Part shown: in pieces, positions 1-12,802 of the stretch | Numbering within the stretch: position 1 is the first letter of the stretch | Layout of the letters: every line of letters begins with the position of its first letter | Source of the DNA: Brevipalpus yothersi | Taxonomy: Eukaryota > Arthropoda > Arachnida > Trombidiformes > Tenuipalpidae | Direction of reading: 5' to 3' | Length of the DNA: 64,000 nucleotides | NCBI GenBank assembly: GCA_003956705.1 | Contig: QZCP01000088.1 | Location: 20,346 to 84,345 of the forward strand | Translations under genes and position numbers: made by a program | The notes under the pieces: model-generated | The model's input: the letters and a program-made list of their open reading frames with translations, nothing else | Told to the model about the DNA's origin: nothing | Databases searched by the model: none

Positions 1-30
<30 letters not shown>
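1..30. repeat. (GA)n microsatellite, cut by the window edge
   Basis: Fifteen GA units begin at the first base and end at an ATATC flank. The true length is unknown because the tract continues to the left. It is the first of about fifteen GA/CT tracts in this window. Confidence 0.95.
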
Positions 31-34
<4 letters not shown>

Positions 35-178
35 CACTTTTTGGAGTGGATTATTGTGCAAATAGATGAAGAGTGAAGATAAATGTAGGAAAGTAAAGTC
101 TATCTGCACACAGTATTGTACCCATATATACACAGATGATGCTGGGTGCCAGGGTGTTGGTATGCCATGCTATCTTAC

Positions 179-2693
179 CTGCTAGATCTTCGGCAAGATC
201 ATGAGGAGTTGGCCGCTGCATACACAATAATCTAGGCAACAATTCGGTGAAAAGATGGCGAACCCATGGAGCCATGACATGGGTTGAAGGAGAGCGGAAA
301 TGAACATTGATAACTCCGACGGTCACGCAAATAGAGAGTGTGATCAGAATAAGGGTGAATAGAAGATATTTTCCGAGTAGTGGTACCACAAGAGAGCTGG
401 CGGGTATAATTTCCGCCAACAATAAGAAGAAAACTGTTAGAGAGACCAAAATTGAGATGGCTAGAGTCACTTTTTCACCACTGTCCGATGGTAGACAGAA
501 CACTAATAGAGTGAGAAATGATATACCAACAACCGGAATAATTAAATTAACTGTGTAGAAGAGGGTTTTCCGTCTCATGGTGATATTGAACGTGATCTGT
601 GGCTTTGAACAACAATCGGACACATCATAAATGGCAGAGTCGGTGAGGATATCCCATTCAACGCTTTTGTAGAAATCAGATAAATCAATTCCATTTGTGA
701 CTCGTCGAGAGCTCTCATTTTGCAGAGAATGCCTCAAATCAATCTACAAAAACATCAAAGTTGATTTAATTGGAACCGATGGAATGGTGGTTGAGTGGAT
801 AGATGGTTGGGTAGTTGGATGGAAGAGATGCTCAATGATTGATCTGAGTATATGGTAACTGCAAACTATTCACACGCATTGGATCAATGTCACTCATTAC
901 TAGATACACAACAGGGTGGTATCAAAATTTTTGAAAGAAAAATCGACTCAAACAATTAGTGATTAACTCATAAATGGCTCAGCAGTGAGGCTTCCTGACC
1001 ATTATTATTGGAAGCCGTTTCGTTTGGTTTATCTTAAGATTAACTCAAAGGATACTGTAATTGAATATCCTTTGACATGATGCTCATGATTGAGCTGTAA
1101 ATCTCTCAACCCTAATGGAACATAGCTAATTGGTGTGATTTTCTTCCTAAGTACAGACCATCTCACTTATGATCCACATGTTTCATCAGAATTTTCTCAA
1201 GTAAACACAACATTTTACATGTTGAAGATCAAGATTTTCGAATCCTAGAAGAATTCGTTCACGTGGCCAGTCACAACATCAATAATAACAACAACAATAT
1301 CAACGTTTTCAGCAACGTGATTTCCACATTACTCATGTTTATATTTTTTTCAAATCAATTTTTTGGTCTTTGTGTATGTGTATGTGTGGGTTAAAAGGTG
1401 GAAAGATTGATTAAACTTACCTCACGTCCAGTGTAAGTCCATGAACTGAACACCATTAAGCAAGATTGAACATCGAAAGGAAACCATTCAACATTAATCT
1501 CACAATAACTTTTATAAAGTGCCGGAGGAGTCCATTTAACTTCACCAGTATTTCGAACAAGAGCTTTGGTTATCTTGGTTGGCTCATATTTTCCATCAGC
1601 ACTTGAAGATGATTACAATTAATTAATCATCAATTAGAATATACCATCAGTAGCATCTTACTTGTTAAACAGAACAATATCCGGCTGCCAGATACTCTCG
1701 GCGGGAACATTAATGAAATCAATTCCATCATATTTTTCAGGATCCCATGTCAACTGATAATCGTGCCATTTCTATCGAATATACACATATAGTGGTAGTT
1801 GTAGTGTGAGTGAGTGTGTGTGTGTACGATAAATCATGATATATATGTATGTATGTTAACTTTTTTGTTCAGCATTACTAAATTGCCTCCGATGCATGGT
1901 GATCATGGAAGTCATCTGTTTCGAATGAGCCCATCATTCGGCATAATATACTGCTACTATTCAAAAGATACACATCGTAAAATTCTTTCATCCATTAATA
2001 GGACGCTTAACTCTCTCCCTTTATTGAGACTTCTACAAGTTTCTCACGTTTAGTAGTGATAATGAGACCTCACAACTTACCAATCTTTCCTCTTCTATGC
2101 ATATTCTTTAGAGAACATATAATCAAGGCTTGATAATACAGCATCATTCTTTCAATTACTTGGAATTTTCTTCTCCTTATGCAGACAAATTCATTCATTG
2201 TATATGTCATTAGCATTCTCAACAAAAGATTTGAGCTTCCTACAAACTGAAAGCTTTTTCAGGCTCAATTTCACCAGCATTTTAGGGGAAAATTTGTGTA
2301 CTTTTTTGCAATTTGAAAGAATTTTGAGTAGGAAATCTCATGAATTCATATTTTTCAACAAAGAAATGCGTATTACTTGAATTTTACTAACCTGATCAAT
2401 CCACACATTAGTTGACATGACCTGAAGTTTGGTGTTCTGTGGAAAATTGTGTGTATTTTGTAGTCTTGCCAAAAATTGTTGATTACTGAAAGTCTTCTAT
2501 TCTTACTTACAATTTCTAACAATTGCGTCAATTTGAGTGATATTTTAACGGTCATTTTTTCTGATTCATTTTTTACAGGTCTAATCAGCTGATTATAACC
2601 TGTGAATAGATCTTCGTACAATCGACGGGAAAGAGAATGAGCGTTTGCGCGATGGGCCAACACAGCCAGTAAAACGAAAGCAATAAACCGCAT
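179..2693 (-). CDS. Nicotinic acetylcholine receptor alpha-like subunit (5' five exons; 3' end outside window)
   Basis: Cys-loop ligand-gated cation channel subunit of the neuronal or muscle plasma membrane. Minus-strand coding exons: 2511-2693, 2392-2436, 1662-1771, 1421-1601, 179-743; the last ends in phase 1 at a GTAAGA donor, so the TM3-TM4 loop and TM4 lie left of the window. The start at 2693 gives a clean signal peptide ending HRANA. The extracellular domain has the 13-residue Cys-loop (C...FPFD...C) and loop B WTYTG. Exon 5 carries loop C with adjacent cysteines (SDCCSKP), TM1, TM2 after the cation-selectivity motif DSGEK, and TM3. The vicinal cysteines mark it as alpha type, but the usual loop C tyrosines at Cys-2 and Cys+5 are Ser and Ile, and loop A reads VLFNNADG where Tyr is usual. 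Agonist affinity may therefore differ. Family assignment is firm; the subtype is not. Confidence 0.93.
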
Positions 2694-3253
2694 TTTCAGA
2701 ATGTGATTAACTTGCACATGGGAAGAACCCTTTGATACTGAGGCATGATCTATTTTTCAACTCGAAAAATCACAATTTTGTAGAATGCACAGATAAAAGT
2801 GAGTTTAAAGTCACTTCAAAATGAACAAGTTTACGTTCAGATTATTGTTAATGAAAACACTTGTTATAATTTCGTGGAGGAGCATCATGTAAAGATTCTC
2901 TGAAAAATGTCAAGCATTCCGTGCGTTTATCGGAAAAACATCCTGTTTTGAGCAGAATCCTGCTTCTCGAAGGAATCCATAAGAATTTCTATTCACGAGT
3001 CTGCGTTTGGGTAGCCTCAACATCCTGAATGCTGCATGAAACAAATTCTTTCACAGCTCTATTTGCTTTGGTCTCTAACCCAATACTTATAACTGATTTA
3101 TTGTTGAATATTGATCTCGTTATATTTCTTATTCTCTTTCGACTATTTCATCACATCTGACAAAAGAGTGTTATCTCATTTTGTATAAATTCATCATACT
3201 CAATTCCACTACCAAATGTCATTCCGTTGCAATCGGAAGGTTTCCTGAAAGTG
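2694..3253. promoter_or_regulatory. Divergent intergenic region between two nAChR genes
   Basis: About 560 bp separates the start codons of the two head-to-head receptor subunits, so 5'UTRs and promoters of both must lie here or overlap. It is AT-rich with no ORF of note. I see no clear TATA box or other nameable element, so shared control is inference from spacing only. Confidence 0.5.
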
Positions 3254-6200
3254 ATGCATATGGATGCTTTCCGCATACTCACACTATTTCTTGCTCAAAA
3301 AATATTATTTATACTGTTTATTTATGATATAAATATCGTTTGGTCAAATCCAGACGCTAAGAGGCTCTATGATGATCTCATGAGTCAATACAACAGAATC
3401 ATTCTTCCACGAACAGAAACGAATGAACTTGTGAATGTATCTCTGGGATTGAAACTCACACAAATAATTGATCTGGTAAGTTTTTCGCTTCTGTTTCTTT
3501 TGATCAATAATTGAGAAAAAAACTCTTATTTGAGTCGCTCAACTATCTAACTGAATTGTTTTTCTCGACTCAGAATCTGAAGAATCAGATTCTTACCGCC
3601 AATGTTTGGATGCTCCAGGTAAGGTATAACTTTCTCTGATAATATACGCAACACATATATAAATTGTTGCACAAGCTGTCAAGTTTTTGAATGCTTTCTC
3701 TTCTTCATGAACTTCAGGAATGGACTGATCCTAAGCTATCATGGAATCCTGTTGAGTATGGTGATGTTTCTGAGCTTTATGTTCCTGCAGAAGAGATTTG
3801 GACTCCAGATTTGGTTCTTTACAACAAGTGAGCCATTCCTTTTCTCTAAACTCATATTTGTGAACAATTACAATGATTCTTGATTTAGGAATACAGCTGA
3901 TGTTTCAATTGATAAATCTGCATTTGATGATTGAAGACAAGATTTATATGCAATAGTTCAAATTTTTATGAAGCCTGCAAAATTTCAATTGTTATGGGCC
4001 CTTGATCATGATTCCGAAGGAATATTTTTCTATCATCCTGAAATATAAGGTAGCTTGATAGAGTACTTTTTCCTTATCTGGAACCTCTTTTATAGCCCAA
4101 CAATGATTTATAAAGTGAGCAAAATAGCTTTGAACCTTTTTTGAGTCACTAAAAACCTCTTGAAATATATTCCCTGCTGAATTAAGGTTTAAATGGTTGG
4201 GTCAATACCCTCTCTCTTTTTCTCTCTCTCTCTTTCTTTATTTCTTTCTTCTTCTTCTTCTTCTCTTCTCCTCTCTTTCCTTCCTTTGCAATGGAACTCC
4301 AGTGATGAGTGATAGTTAGGAGCATCCTTATAGATTTTACTTATGCGGGCTTACTTCAGAATTTTCCACTCCATGAAAGATATCCATCTAGCGTTGTCTA
4401 TCGTTTATTCTCTTCTGGGTCAGAATTATTAGTGGGGAAAGAGCTCGATATCTAACACGTAACCTATTGCTCAAGGCTTGGAAAAGGAGTAATATTGAGC
4501 TATGGAAACACCTATTATCATAGAAAAATGAGTGAATCTTCTTATAAGACAATTGAATATCTTGCTGATCTCGTTTCAAATCTAATGTTACATTGATGAG
4601 TTTTTTGTTCTTATCTAAATCAGCTTAAAGTCACTTACTCAGCTGGAAACTTTATGTTTTAAGTTCCTTTTTCTGAAGGAATACTTTTCTCTTTTACACT
4701 GTAATGGAGATTTACTCTAGCAGAAAGAATGTCATTACAAATATGCACATGCAAGATAAAAATTAAAAGGGTTACATTTGCATGCAGATAATTTTTTGCA
4801 ACTTGTTAATCATTTAATAGATAGTATCATCACTCAAAATAAATTTCTTTCAACTCATCATCTCATCCTCAATAGTGCTGATGGCTTTCCAAGTGTGACT
4901 ATCATGACAAAAGCCACGCTTCGATATGATGGTAAAGTGTCCTGGTCTCCTCCTGCTGTGTTTAAAACCGCTTGCGCCATCGAAATTGAAGCATTCCCAT
5001 TTGACACGCAAACATGCTTCTGGGACATTGGCTCATGGACCCATAATGAAGGAGTGGTAAGAATATTTTTTCCTCCATCACATTCATATTACAAATCATT
5101 AGCAGTTGGTAGTTGAGATACGAGAAGAGACTTCCAAGCTTCCCTCTGTGAATGAGAATACTAGCTCGATACAATTTCTCTAGCTTATAGTGAAATCCTT
5201 ATCGAAAGATATATGACCATTCATAAAAATGAGCAATTATGTTCTATCAATCGAATTCTTTGATGATTTGTAAATTTAGCATCGTTCCACTGAATGTCAA
5301 TCGTGATTTGTGGATTGAAACTCAAGCAGATATTTTCTATGAAAATAGGAGAACCTGTGTGATTGATTGAATGAATATCTATTTGATCCATTTTTCTACA
5401 TACTCAAAGGTTTTGGAAAGTTTTGAAATTTCATTCTTCTTCGTTTTGAATAATGTTAGAAAACATATGAGTAATATTGAAAAGAAGCTGTACTCTCACA
5501 GAACTACACTATTATTATTATGATACCCCATTGAAGCCAATTATGATTCATTTCAATGCCATTCCGAATAGAATATAACAAGTGAGCGAAAGATGTCTCT
5601 TTTTAGCTGTTAAATTTGTATGAAAAAATGAAAGATAGATAGAGAGAGAAAGAGAGAAAGAGAAATCAACATTAGAGGCAGATGTCAAAAGAAATCAAAG
5701 CTGACAGAATAAAAACGGTGTTAAAATCAATGAGGTTCCAGATAAGTTTTTTAGCCTGTCTGTCACTTGCTATCAGCTAGTATTCTTGCAGGATTGATTT
5801 TTCAAATGGAAAACTTTCGATAGTCTCTCACAAATCAAGACTGACTGACTGTTACGAGAGTCCGTCTCATCATTTCCAAGCTGAAAAACGCCATTCGAGC
5901 ACAACAAATAAATCTTTATCCAATATCGAAGAATGAGCTAGGCCATGCAAGGAGAAAAATATGACATGTATGACGTCTACGAGGACAGCAACATTGGATA
6001 CCATTCAAAATTTCAGCCATCGGGCTTTCTCCTCTTGTCATCTTGATTATGAGCGTTTACTTCGAGTTTCACTGTCTTTCACCATCGATTTTCTCTCTCT
6101 CCCTCTCTCTTTTTTCTTTCTTTCTCTCTTTCTTTCTCCTCTCAGCATCCATGTGTGTGCATAAAGAGAGATACTTGATCACTAATTTTCCTTTTGCCTT

Positions 6201-8610
6201 TCCTTCTTTCTTTTCTTCTTTCCAGATTTTTCTTCGAGTTTTGGATAACAAACTAAGCACATCCAATGACACATCTAAAAGCATAGACTTATCAGAATAT
6301 TATTTGAACGTCGAATATGATGTAATGAATGTCTCTGGAGAGAAGCGTATTCTGGATTTTGACGAGAATCCATTCGCTCGAGCACGTTTCAGCATCACTT
6401 TGCGACGTAAAACTCTATTTTATACCATCAATTTAATTCTTCCCTGTATATCCATATCATGTATGTCCATTTTGGTCTTCTATTTGCCATCCGATAGTGG
6501 TGAAAAGGTATGTGTTTATGTCTTGTTTTTATTCACTTTTCTCAAAACTTTTCATCAATACATCGTCTGCTCAGATCCTCATTGTTATCGAGATCATTGA
6601 ACTTTTCTGAATTGACTTCATTGTTCAAAATCTTGTAACCGAGCCAAAAATCGATCATCTCATTCGATTTTGGCTGAGAAAAGGATGGACATTCACCCTA
6701 TTTTGTGATAGAATAGAGAGATAGAGAAACCTTTTGAATCTGTTATTCTATACCATCCTGGAATATTTTCCGACTCATTTATATCTCACTATGAGATAAT
6801 CGCTTCAGTGAGTGGACAATATCTCCGATTATACGAGACAAACAAACATTTTCGCAACCATCAAACAAGAAGAAGCCGTGATCATCCCTTTTTCTTTTTG
6901 GAAATCTAAGAATAGCCAATAAACCAGTGAGTCTTGGTGGTAAAACAGGAGTAAATTGAAGTAAATGAGTAGTTTCACTTGTCATCCGAGAACAAGCATT
7001 GTCCAATATAATTTAGCTTCCCCAAAAAATGATTCGATACTCACGCTATGGAAGGACCCCTGTTATTGAAGTGTTCTTTTGCTTGTGTGCGTGTGTGTGT
7101 GTGTGTGTGCATGTGTGTCATCTCTAGGGGACTAGAAATTGAGACAAATCGGTATGCAACATGATTCTAGCATGGAGTGATAAATGGTCATCTCTTTTTG
7201 GCAGAAAAGTCATCATCATCTTCTTCATGATGATTTGAGCAATAGTGTTAGATGATTCATCTTTTTTAGGTGTAATTTGCAAATCAAAATTTTCATTATT
7301 GCTCATAATGTCACATCTTTTTTCTCCTTCTCTCTCCTTTTCTCTTCCTCTATTCCGTTACTTACTTTGGAATGAATTCTTATTCTGGGCCATTGGAAAA
7401 ATTTTCAAATGTCTACTATTATTGTGAAAATTATTATTCTTTCTTCCTATCATGCTTTTTCTCTCTCTCTTTCTATCAGGTTTCTCTATCAATTTCCATT
7501 TTGCTTTCACTTACTTTTTTTCTACTCGTCTTGATCGAAATCATTCCAAGCACATCTTTATCCATGCCTCTTATTGGTCGATATTTGTGTTTCACCATGA
7601 TATTGGTCACTTTGTCATGTGTAGTGACCATAGCTATACTGAATATTCATTTTCGATCACCATCAACTCACATCATGTCACCTCGAGTTCGAAAAATATT
7701 TATCCATACTTTACCAAAGATGCTCCTCATGAAGCCGCCGCAATATCGTCTAGAGCATCGAGATGATTCAATCTTCTCGCAAATGAAAAAACAAGGTATG
7801 AATGCATCTCTTGATTAAATTATTTATCACTCTTGTGTGCAAAATTTGAATGCAAATATTACATGATTGCGATCGTGTCTTTGTGTCCATAGATCGTGAA
7901 TCAGGAGTGGAAATTGAATTTTTTCATGAATATCTGATATATGTCATCACTTCCATATCTGATACACGAAATTGTAACACGAAAGTCACTGTTAAGCTAA
8001 GTAATCAGCAATGAAGCTGTCCTTCATGAGAATCACAATTCACTTCTTCTTGCTAACAAGGTTACTGATTTGATAAACTTGCTCAATCGCGATGTGAATG
8101 TCATTTGTTTTGACAATTGGAGCCATTATTACTTTAATTGAGGAAAACTTTTCCTTTCCTCATCCTTCATCTAGTATGTAGTCTATAAAACTCATAATCA
8201 GGTCTTCGAAACTGTTTTCCTAGCTATCACTCGAATTTGATCACAAGTCACTCGATTGCTTAACTGAATGTCTTGTTTTCAATTTCCTCTTCTGTAATTG
8301 ATCGAATTGCCAGCAGATTCTATAAAAATATACGAGAGAAAATTCAAGACACTTGGTGAATGTCTCCAGAGGAGAAGAAAGCGAAAGAAAGAAAGAAGCG
8401 AAGGACTTTCTCATTGATGTTCGATCTCCTTCTTAGTCCTCCTCACTATTCTATCTTTTCATTCATCACAATGTCCGTTGGTCGTGCTACTTTTACCATT
8501 CTCACAGCAACAACAACAACAACAACGATATATATACACACACACATTTCTTTGGATGCTTTCCTCTACATTCCATCTACTCATTCCAACATCTCATGAG
8601 ACTTGGACAG

Positions 8611-8681
<71 letters not shown>

Positions 8682-9327
8682 CTCTCTCTTTCTCTCTTAT
8701 ACTAGCTTAGTTTTGTTTCACATCTCTTCTGCTTTTATTTCTATACTTTTTAGAGCTCTTATGTAATAGGAAGTAGATGATTGGAGCGTTCAAGTCTTGA
8801 TGGGTTTTGTGATTCAGTTTCATCCGAGAAGCTCCCCTGTTTGCTCTACTCTTTCATAACTAAATCAGTAAACTTGAACTGTATTTCCGTTACTCTCTCA
8901 ACCCAGATTATTTGCAAATTCAAGCATAGCATCATGAATTTTACAACAATTGACTCGTAATCCTTCTATCATTTTAACTTCCTTACTACCCATACAATCC
9001 ATTATTACTGAATTGTGATGCAATTAGATCTCTTATTTATCATTCCAATTAGTTTTTTATTCGTCGATGACTTTTTCTCTTTCTTCTTTCGTTGAACCCT
9101 CTCGCAAAGGTATTACTCATTCTTTTTCGAACGCTTTTCATTAGAAAGTGAGTTCAGTGTTTTTATGAAATTCTGACGTTTTGAAGGCCTGAATGGTAGG
9201 AAAATTCATTTCATCATGCCATCACTCTAGAGAGAAAGAAATGGATTCGGATATCATTTTCTCTTGCTCTTCATGAGATTCCTTCAGTAATGAATAATTG
9301 ACTCTCTTCTACCGATGTTGAAGTGCA

Positions 9328-9388
<61 letters not shown>

Positions 9389-10273
9389 TGAAATTCTTTA
9401 GTAAAGAATAAATTATTTTCTGAACCACTAGTACAGTGACTATTATTAACATGGTAAATTTTTCCATAGGGCAAGCACGGCAAAAAAGTCATAAGAAGTG
9501 TCGCAAGCCTGATAGAGCTCCTCCAACAGCATCAAATGGCCCTCCATCACCTCTTCCTCCTCCGCCACCTCCTCCACCATTGTCTTCTCAATCACCCCAG
9601 CCTCCGACTGGTCTGAATGGTGAAACACTCAGCATAAATGAACTAGACTCAAGTCCAGGAGCCACTGATCGTGGAGCTGGTCGAGGAGAAAGCTATTTGG
9701 CCAGTGGTTTTGGTGGCTTGATGGCGAGCTATCCTCGTGAAATTGAGAAAGCGATCATAAACATCATGTTCATCGCCCAGCATATCGATAATACAGAAGA
9801 ATTTGAGAGTGTAAGTATGAATGTTTATCTATTTGTAAATGTGCCCACAAGAGGGTGAGAAGAAGAGCTAAGATGATGGTAATGATGACCACTTGAGATG
9901 CAAACCGTTATGACTTGTCTGTGCCTTTCCACACTCAAGCATTCATTTTGTCCGACATCAAGCAATCCGCCCATTAAATGGGTCCTCGATTTATTCACTC
10001 TGATTCATTCTGAGTCTGTGGAAATAGATCGCGAAACAAGTAGATGCTGTGGTAAAGAAGTAAAGTCCACTCTCTTTTTTACCCTGATGAATGGAAACCC
10101 ATTGAGTTTCTATCAAGAGCTTTGGTGCTTTTTAAAATGCTTTGAATCGAGCGATTTGATAACCATCATGAAATATTGCCCCAAAGAAACACAAAGACAA
10201 AAACAATCAGAATCTTACTCTCTTTCTCCAATCTCATCTTGCCAGCTGTACATCCAGAAAGTTCAAAGAAAGT

Positions 10274-10347
<74 letters not shown>

Positions 10348-11911
10348 GGTAGCTGTTTTTGCTAGTGCAAAACTATTATCCTATTATTTCGAGGAAAAGA
10401 GCAAGAGAGAGAAAAAGGAAAGACCATAATCATGCTATTTAGGTTGACAATCGGCAATACAATAGACTCGCCAGAATGGTCATGAAAGATTTGGAAGAAT
10501 GGAATAGAGGACCAGGAAGTGCATCCAAACAGCTGATCTTGAGACTATCCTATCTGTGCTTGTGTGTGTGTATTTGTGAGAGAGGCTATCACGGTCAATA
10601 TATTTGGGCAAAATGTGCAAGTTTGGCAACTGGTTGAATGGAAAGGAAATGAATGCTCAGTTCGTGGTCTCAGATAATGGCTACTCCATTCTTTATCTCA
10701 CTTTCTGTTCTCTCTCCAGTAGCTACAATTCTCTCTTCACTTTATTCGTGAGGAAACATCGTTGTTATTGAGAACTTGTGTATGTGCAGTGATTCATCTG
10801 TGTGTAAACTAGATAATTCATTCAACGAAAATTCTCATTTCATTCACCTCCAGATACTCACATTTTCCCTATTTTAGCAGAAATTGAAATGAAATGATAC
10901 AATATTCCTTAGAATTATTCATTTTCTTGCATCTATTCATAGATGAGTATAAAACTCTATAATCTAATCTCTCTTTATCCTCGCATTTAGAGTGCTCTCT
11001 GCTCAACAGAATCGTTTCACGAGATTTTCGTTCTTATTCCATCAGCCTAGATGAGGTCAATTGAGATATAACGTAGAAAGAAGCTTTTTTGTTTCAAAAT
11101 CTTCCAGCTCAGCTTAATATTATGGGAAAGGATTTATATAGATTATGTTATTCTATGATTGTGTGTAGGAAAAACCTCAGAATTGATTCTGACCTAGAGG
11201 GTGTCTCAAAACCTTTCAATCCACGAATATCTTTCATCCTCTCAAAAAGGTGAATTTCTCTCAATGTTTCTAAGAGTAAAGGAAGAGATGAAGAATACGA
11301 TCATAGGCCAAGAAAAAAGCTTCTAAGTTCAAAGTTCATCATAAGAGTTCATTTTTATTTCACACTAAAGTTAAGGTCGAACTGGGATCACAAGGAAACA
11401 TATTCATTCTGAAATGACTCGAAGCCAGTTTCACTAAAGTTGCAAGGCTGATTTGCCTTCAATTCAGCATTTATGCTACGATATGAAGCAAAAATGACTT
11501 TCTCTTCCATCTTTTTCTCTCAGCTTTGAAATCACTTTTGAGACTGATTTATGGCGAAAAGAGCTCAAACTCGGGGTACAGAATAAGAGAAATTGACTTC
11601 AATTTCCGAAGCTGATGATGTAGCCCATGGATGATGTTTTTGGAAGAACTTTTCTCACATGTGTAGCCAATTTTTTTTCTCTCTCTCTTCTTTTCTCTCT
11701 ATAGATCAAAGAGGATTGGAAATATGTGGCGATGGTTCTCGATCGTATATTTCTATGGGTCTTCACGGTAGCGTGTATAGTCGGAACTATTGGAATATTC
11801 AGTCAAGCACCAACTTTGTACGATTATACCCAGCCAATCGATATCAAACAGTCTTTGATCGCTAAAGATTTTGCCAGAAGTTTTCCTGAGCTTTCTGAAA
11901 TGGTCTCATGA
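3254..11911 (+). CDS. Nicotinic acetylcholine receptor non-alpha (beta-like) subunit, complete
   Basis: Eight coding exons: 3254-3475, 3574-3618, 3718-3827, 4876-5056, 6226-6507, 7480-7795, 9470-9810, 11705-11911; 567 residues ending TGA. A hydrophobic signal sequence precedes NPDAKRLYDDL. The Cys-loop is C-AIEIEAFPFDTQT-C. Loop A keeps the Tyr (VLYNNADG). Loop C lacks the adjacent cysteine pair, so this is a non-alpha subunit that would pair with an alpha partner. TM1 is about residues 249-273, DSGEK precedes TM2 (about 281-300), TM3 is about 308-330 and TM4 about 508-530. The TM3-TM4 loop holds an eight-proline run near 9570. Exons 2, 3 and 4 (45, 110, 181 nt) match the neighbouring subunit exactly; the intron splitting GEK from V at TM2 is absent there. 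AATAAA lies at 12004-12009. The next-best reading is a divergent alpha that lost its cysteines. Confidence 0.93.
8258..8745 (+). repeat. Dispersed repeat copy A, inside nAChR intron 6
   Basis: This block recurs in inverted orientation at 19721-20200. Shared landmarks in order are a TTGTTTTCAATTTCC segment near 8273, ATTGATCGAATTGC near 8297, ATCTTTTCATTCATC near 8453, a CATTTCTTTG segment, CAACATCTCATGAGAC near 8589, and TTTCACATCTC near 8715. A (CT)n tract lies inside it, but at a different internal place than in copy B. No reverse transcriptase or transposase is encoded, so it is a short non-autonomous or decayed repeat of unknown class. Confidence 0.8.
8613..8697. repeat. (CT)n microsatellite
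   Basis: About 60 bp of uninterrupted CT, then a short imperfect extension with CTAT and CTTT interruptions. It lies inside dispersed repeat copy A. Confidence 0.95.
9330..9385. repeat. (GA)n microsatellite
   Basis: About 56 bp of GA repeat ending in GAAAGTG, some 85 bp upstream of exon 7 of the plus-strand nAChR gene. Confidence 0.95.
10291..10341. repeat. (GA)n microsatellite with GAAA lead-in
   Basis: A GAAA-rich stretch grades into about 50 bp of pure GA in intron 7 of the plus-strand nAChR gene. Confidence 0.95.
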
Positions 11912-12699
11912 TGCGGATCAATAGTCATCAGATTCAAGGTCCCAATGGGTTCTCATTCTAGATGGTGTTACCATTATTATTCAAGAAAATCATTCATGTT
12001 GGAAATAAAACCGGCAAAATATTCAACATTGTGTTCACATTTTTCTTTGAAATTATAACTCCATTCCAATTGTAAAACTTGAACATGATTCATTAAGAAA
12101 CATGATTGGAACAACATTGGATATTTTTAAAGTTAGCGATTTTTTTCATGAAGTTGATAAAAGTTCAAGTCAATCAAACAACACAGAATTCTTCTTGGAA
12201 GAAAAAGTTGAATCTGTCGATTCTCAAGTCACTTTCTTGAAACTTGGGAAGCTTCTTCGTGTTTTTTTTTCTTGAACAGTTTTTCAGTTTGTATCAGCAG
12301 AAATCGCGTCAACATTAGGAAATTTTGTTTACCTTAACACAAAACATCAGCCAGTTCAAAGAATTTATTCACTTCATTGCAAACGAAAGCTTGTATACTT
12401 TATTGTGTATGAGTTGAGCTGATGCTTATTCTGCATCAATTCGTTACTTTGGTTCACTATTCTGACAAATACTACCGTCCAAATTCATGGACGACTTACG
12501 ATATGTTATAATCGAAAAGAAATGGAGAGAAAGAGAGAGTGAAAGTAAATCCCAAAGTAAGTGAATTAACTGGTCAACTTAAATTTTGAGTTGTCGCCTT
12601 GCTTCACAATGAGCTTTCTGAGAATGACAGCAGAAAACATTCACAATAGGCCTGTGATCGTGAAAGTAATCAATGAACAGCGTAAGGCTGTATATGCCT

Positions 12700-12802
<103 letters not shown>

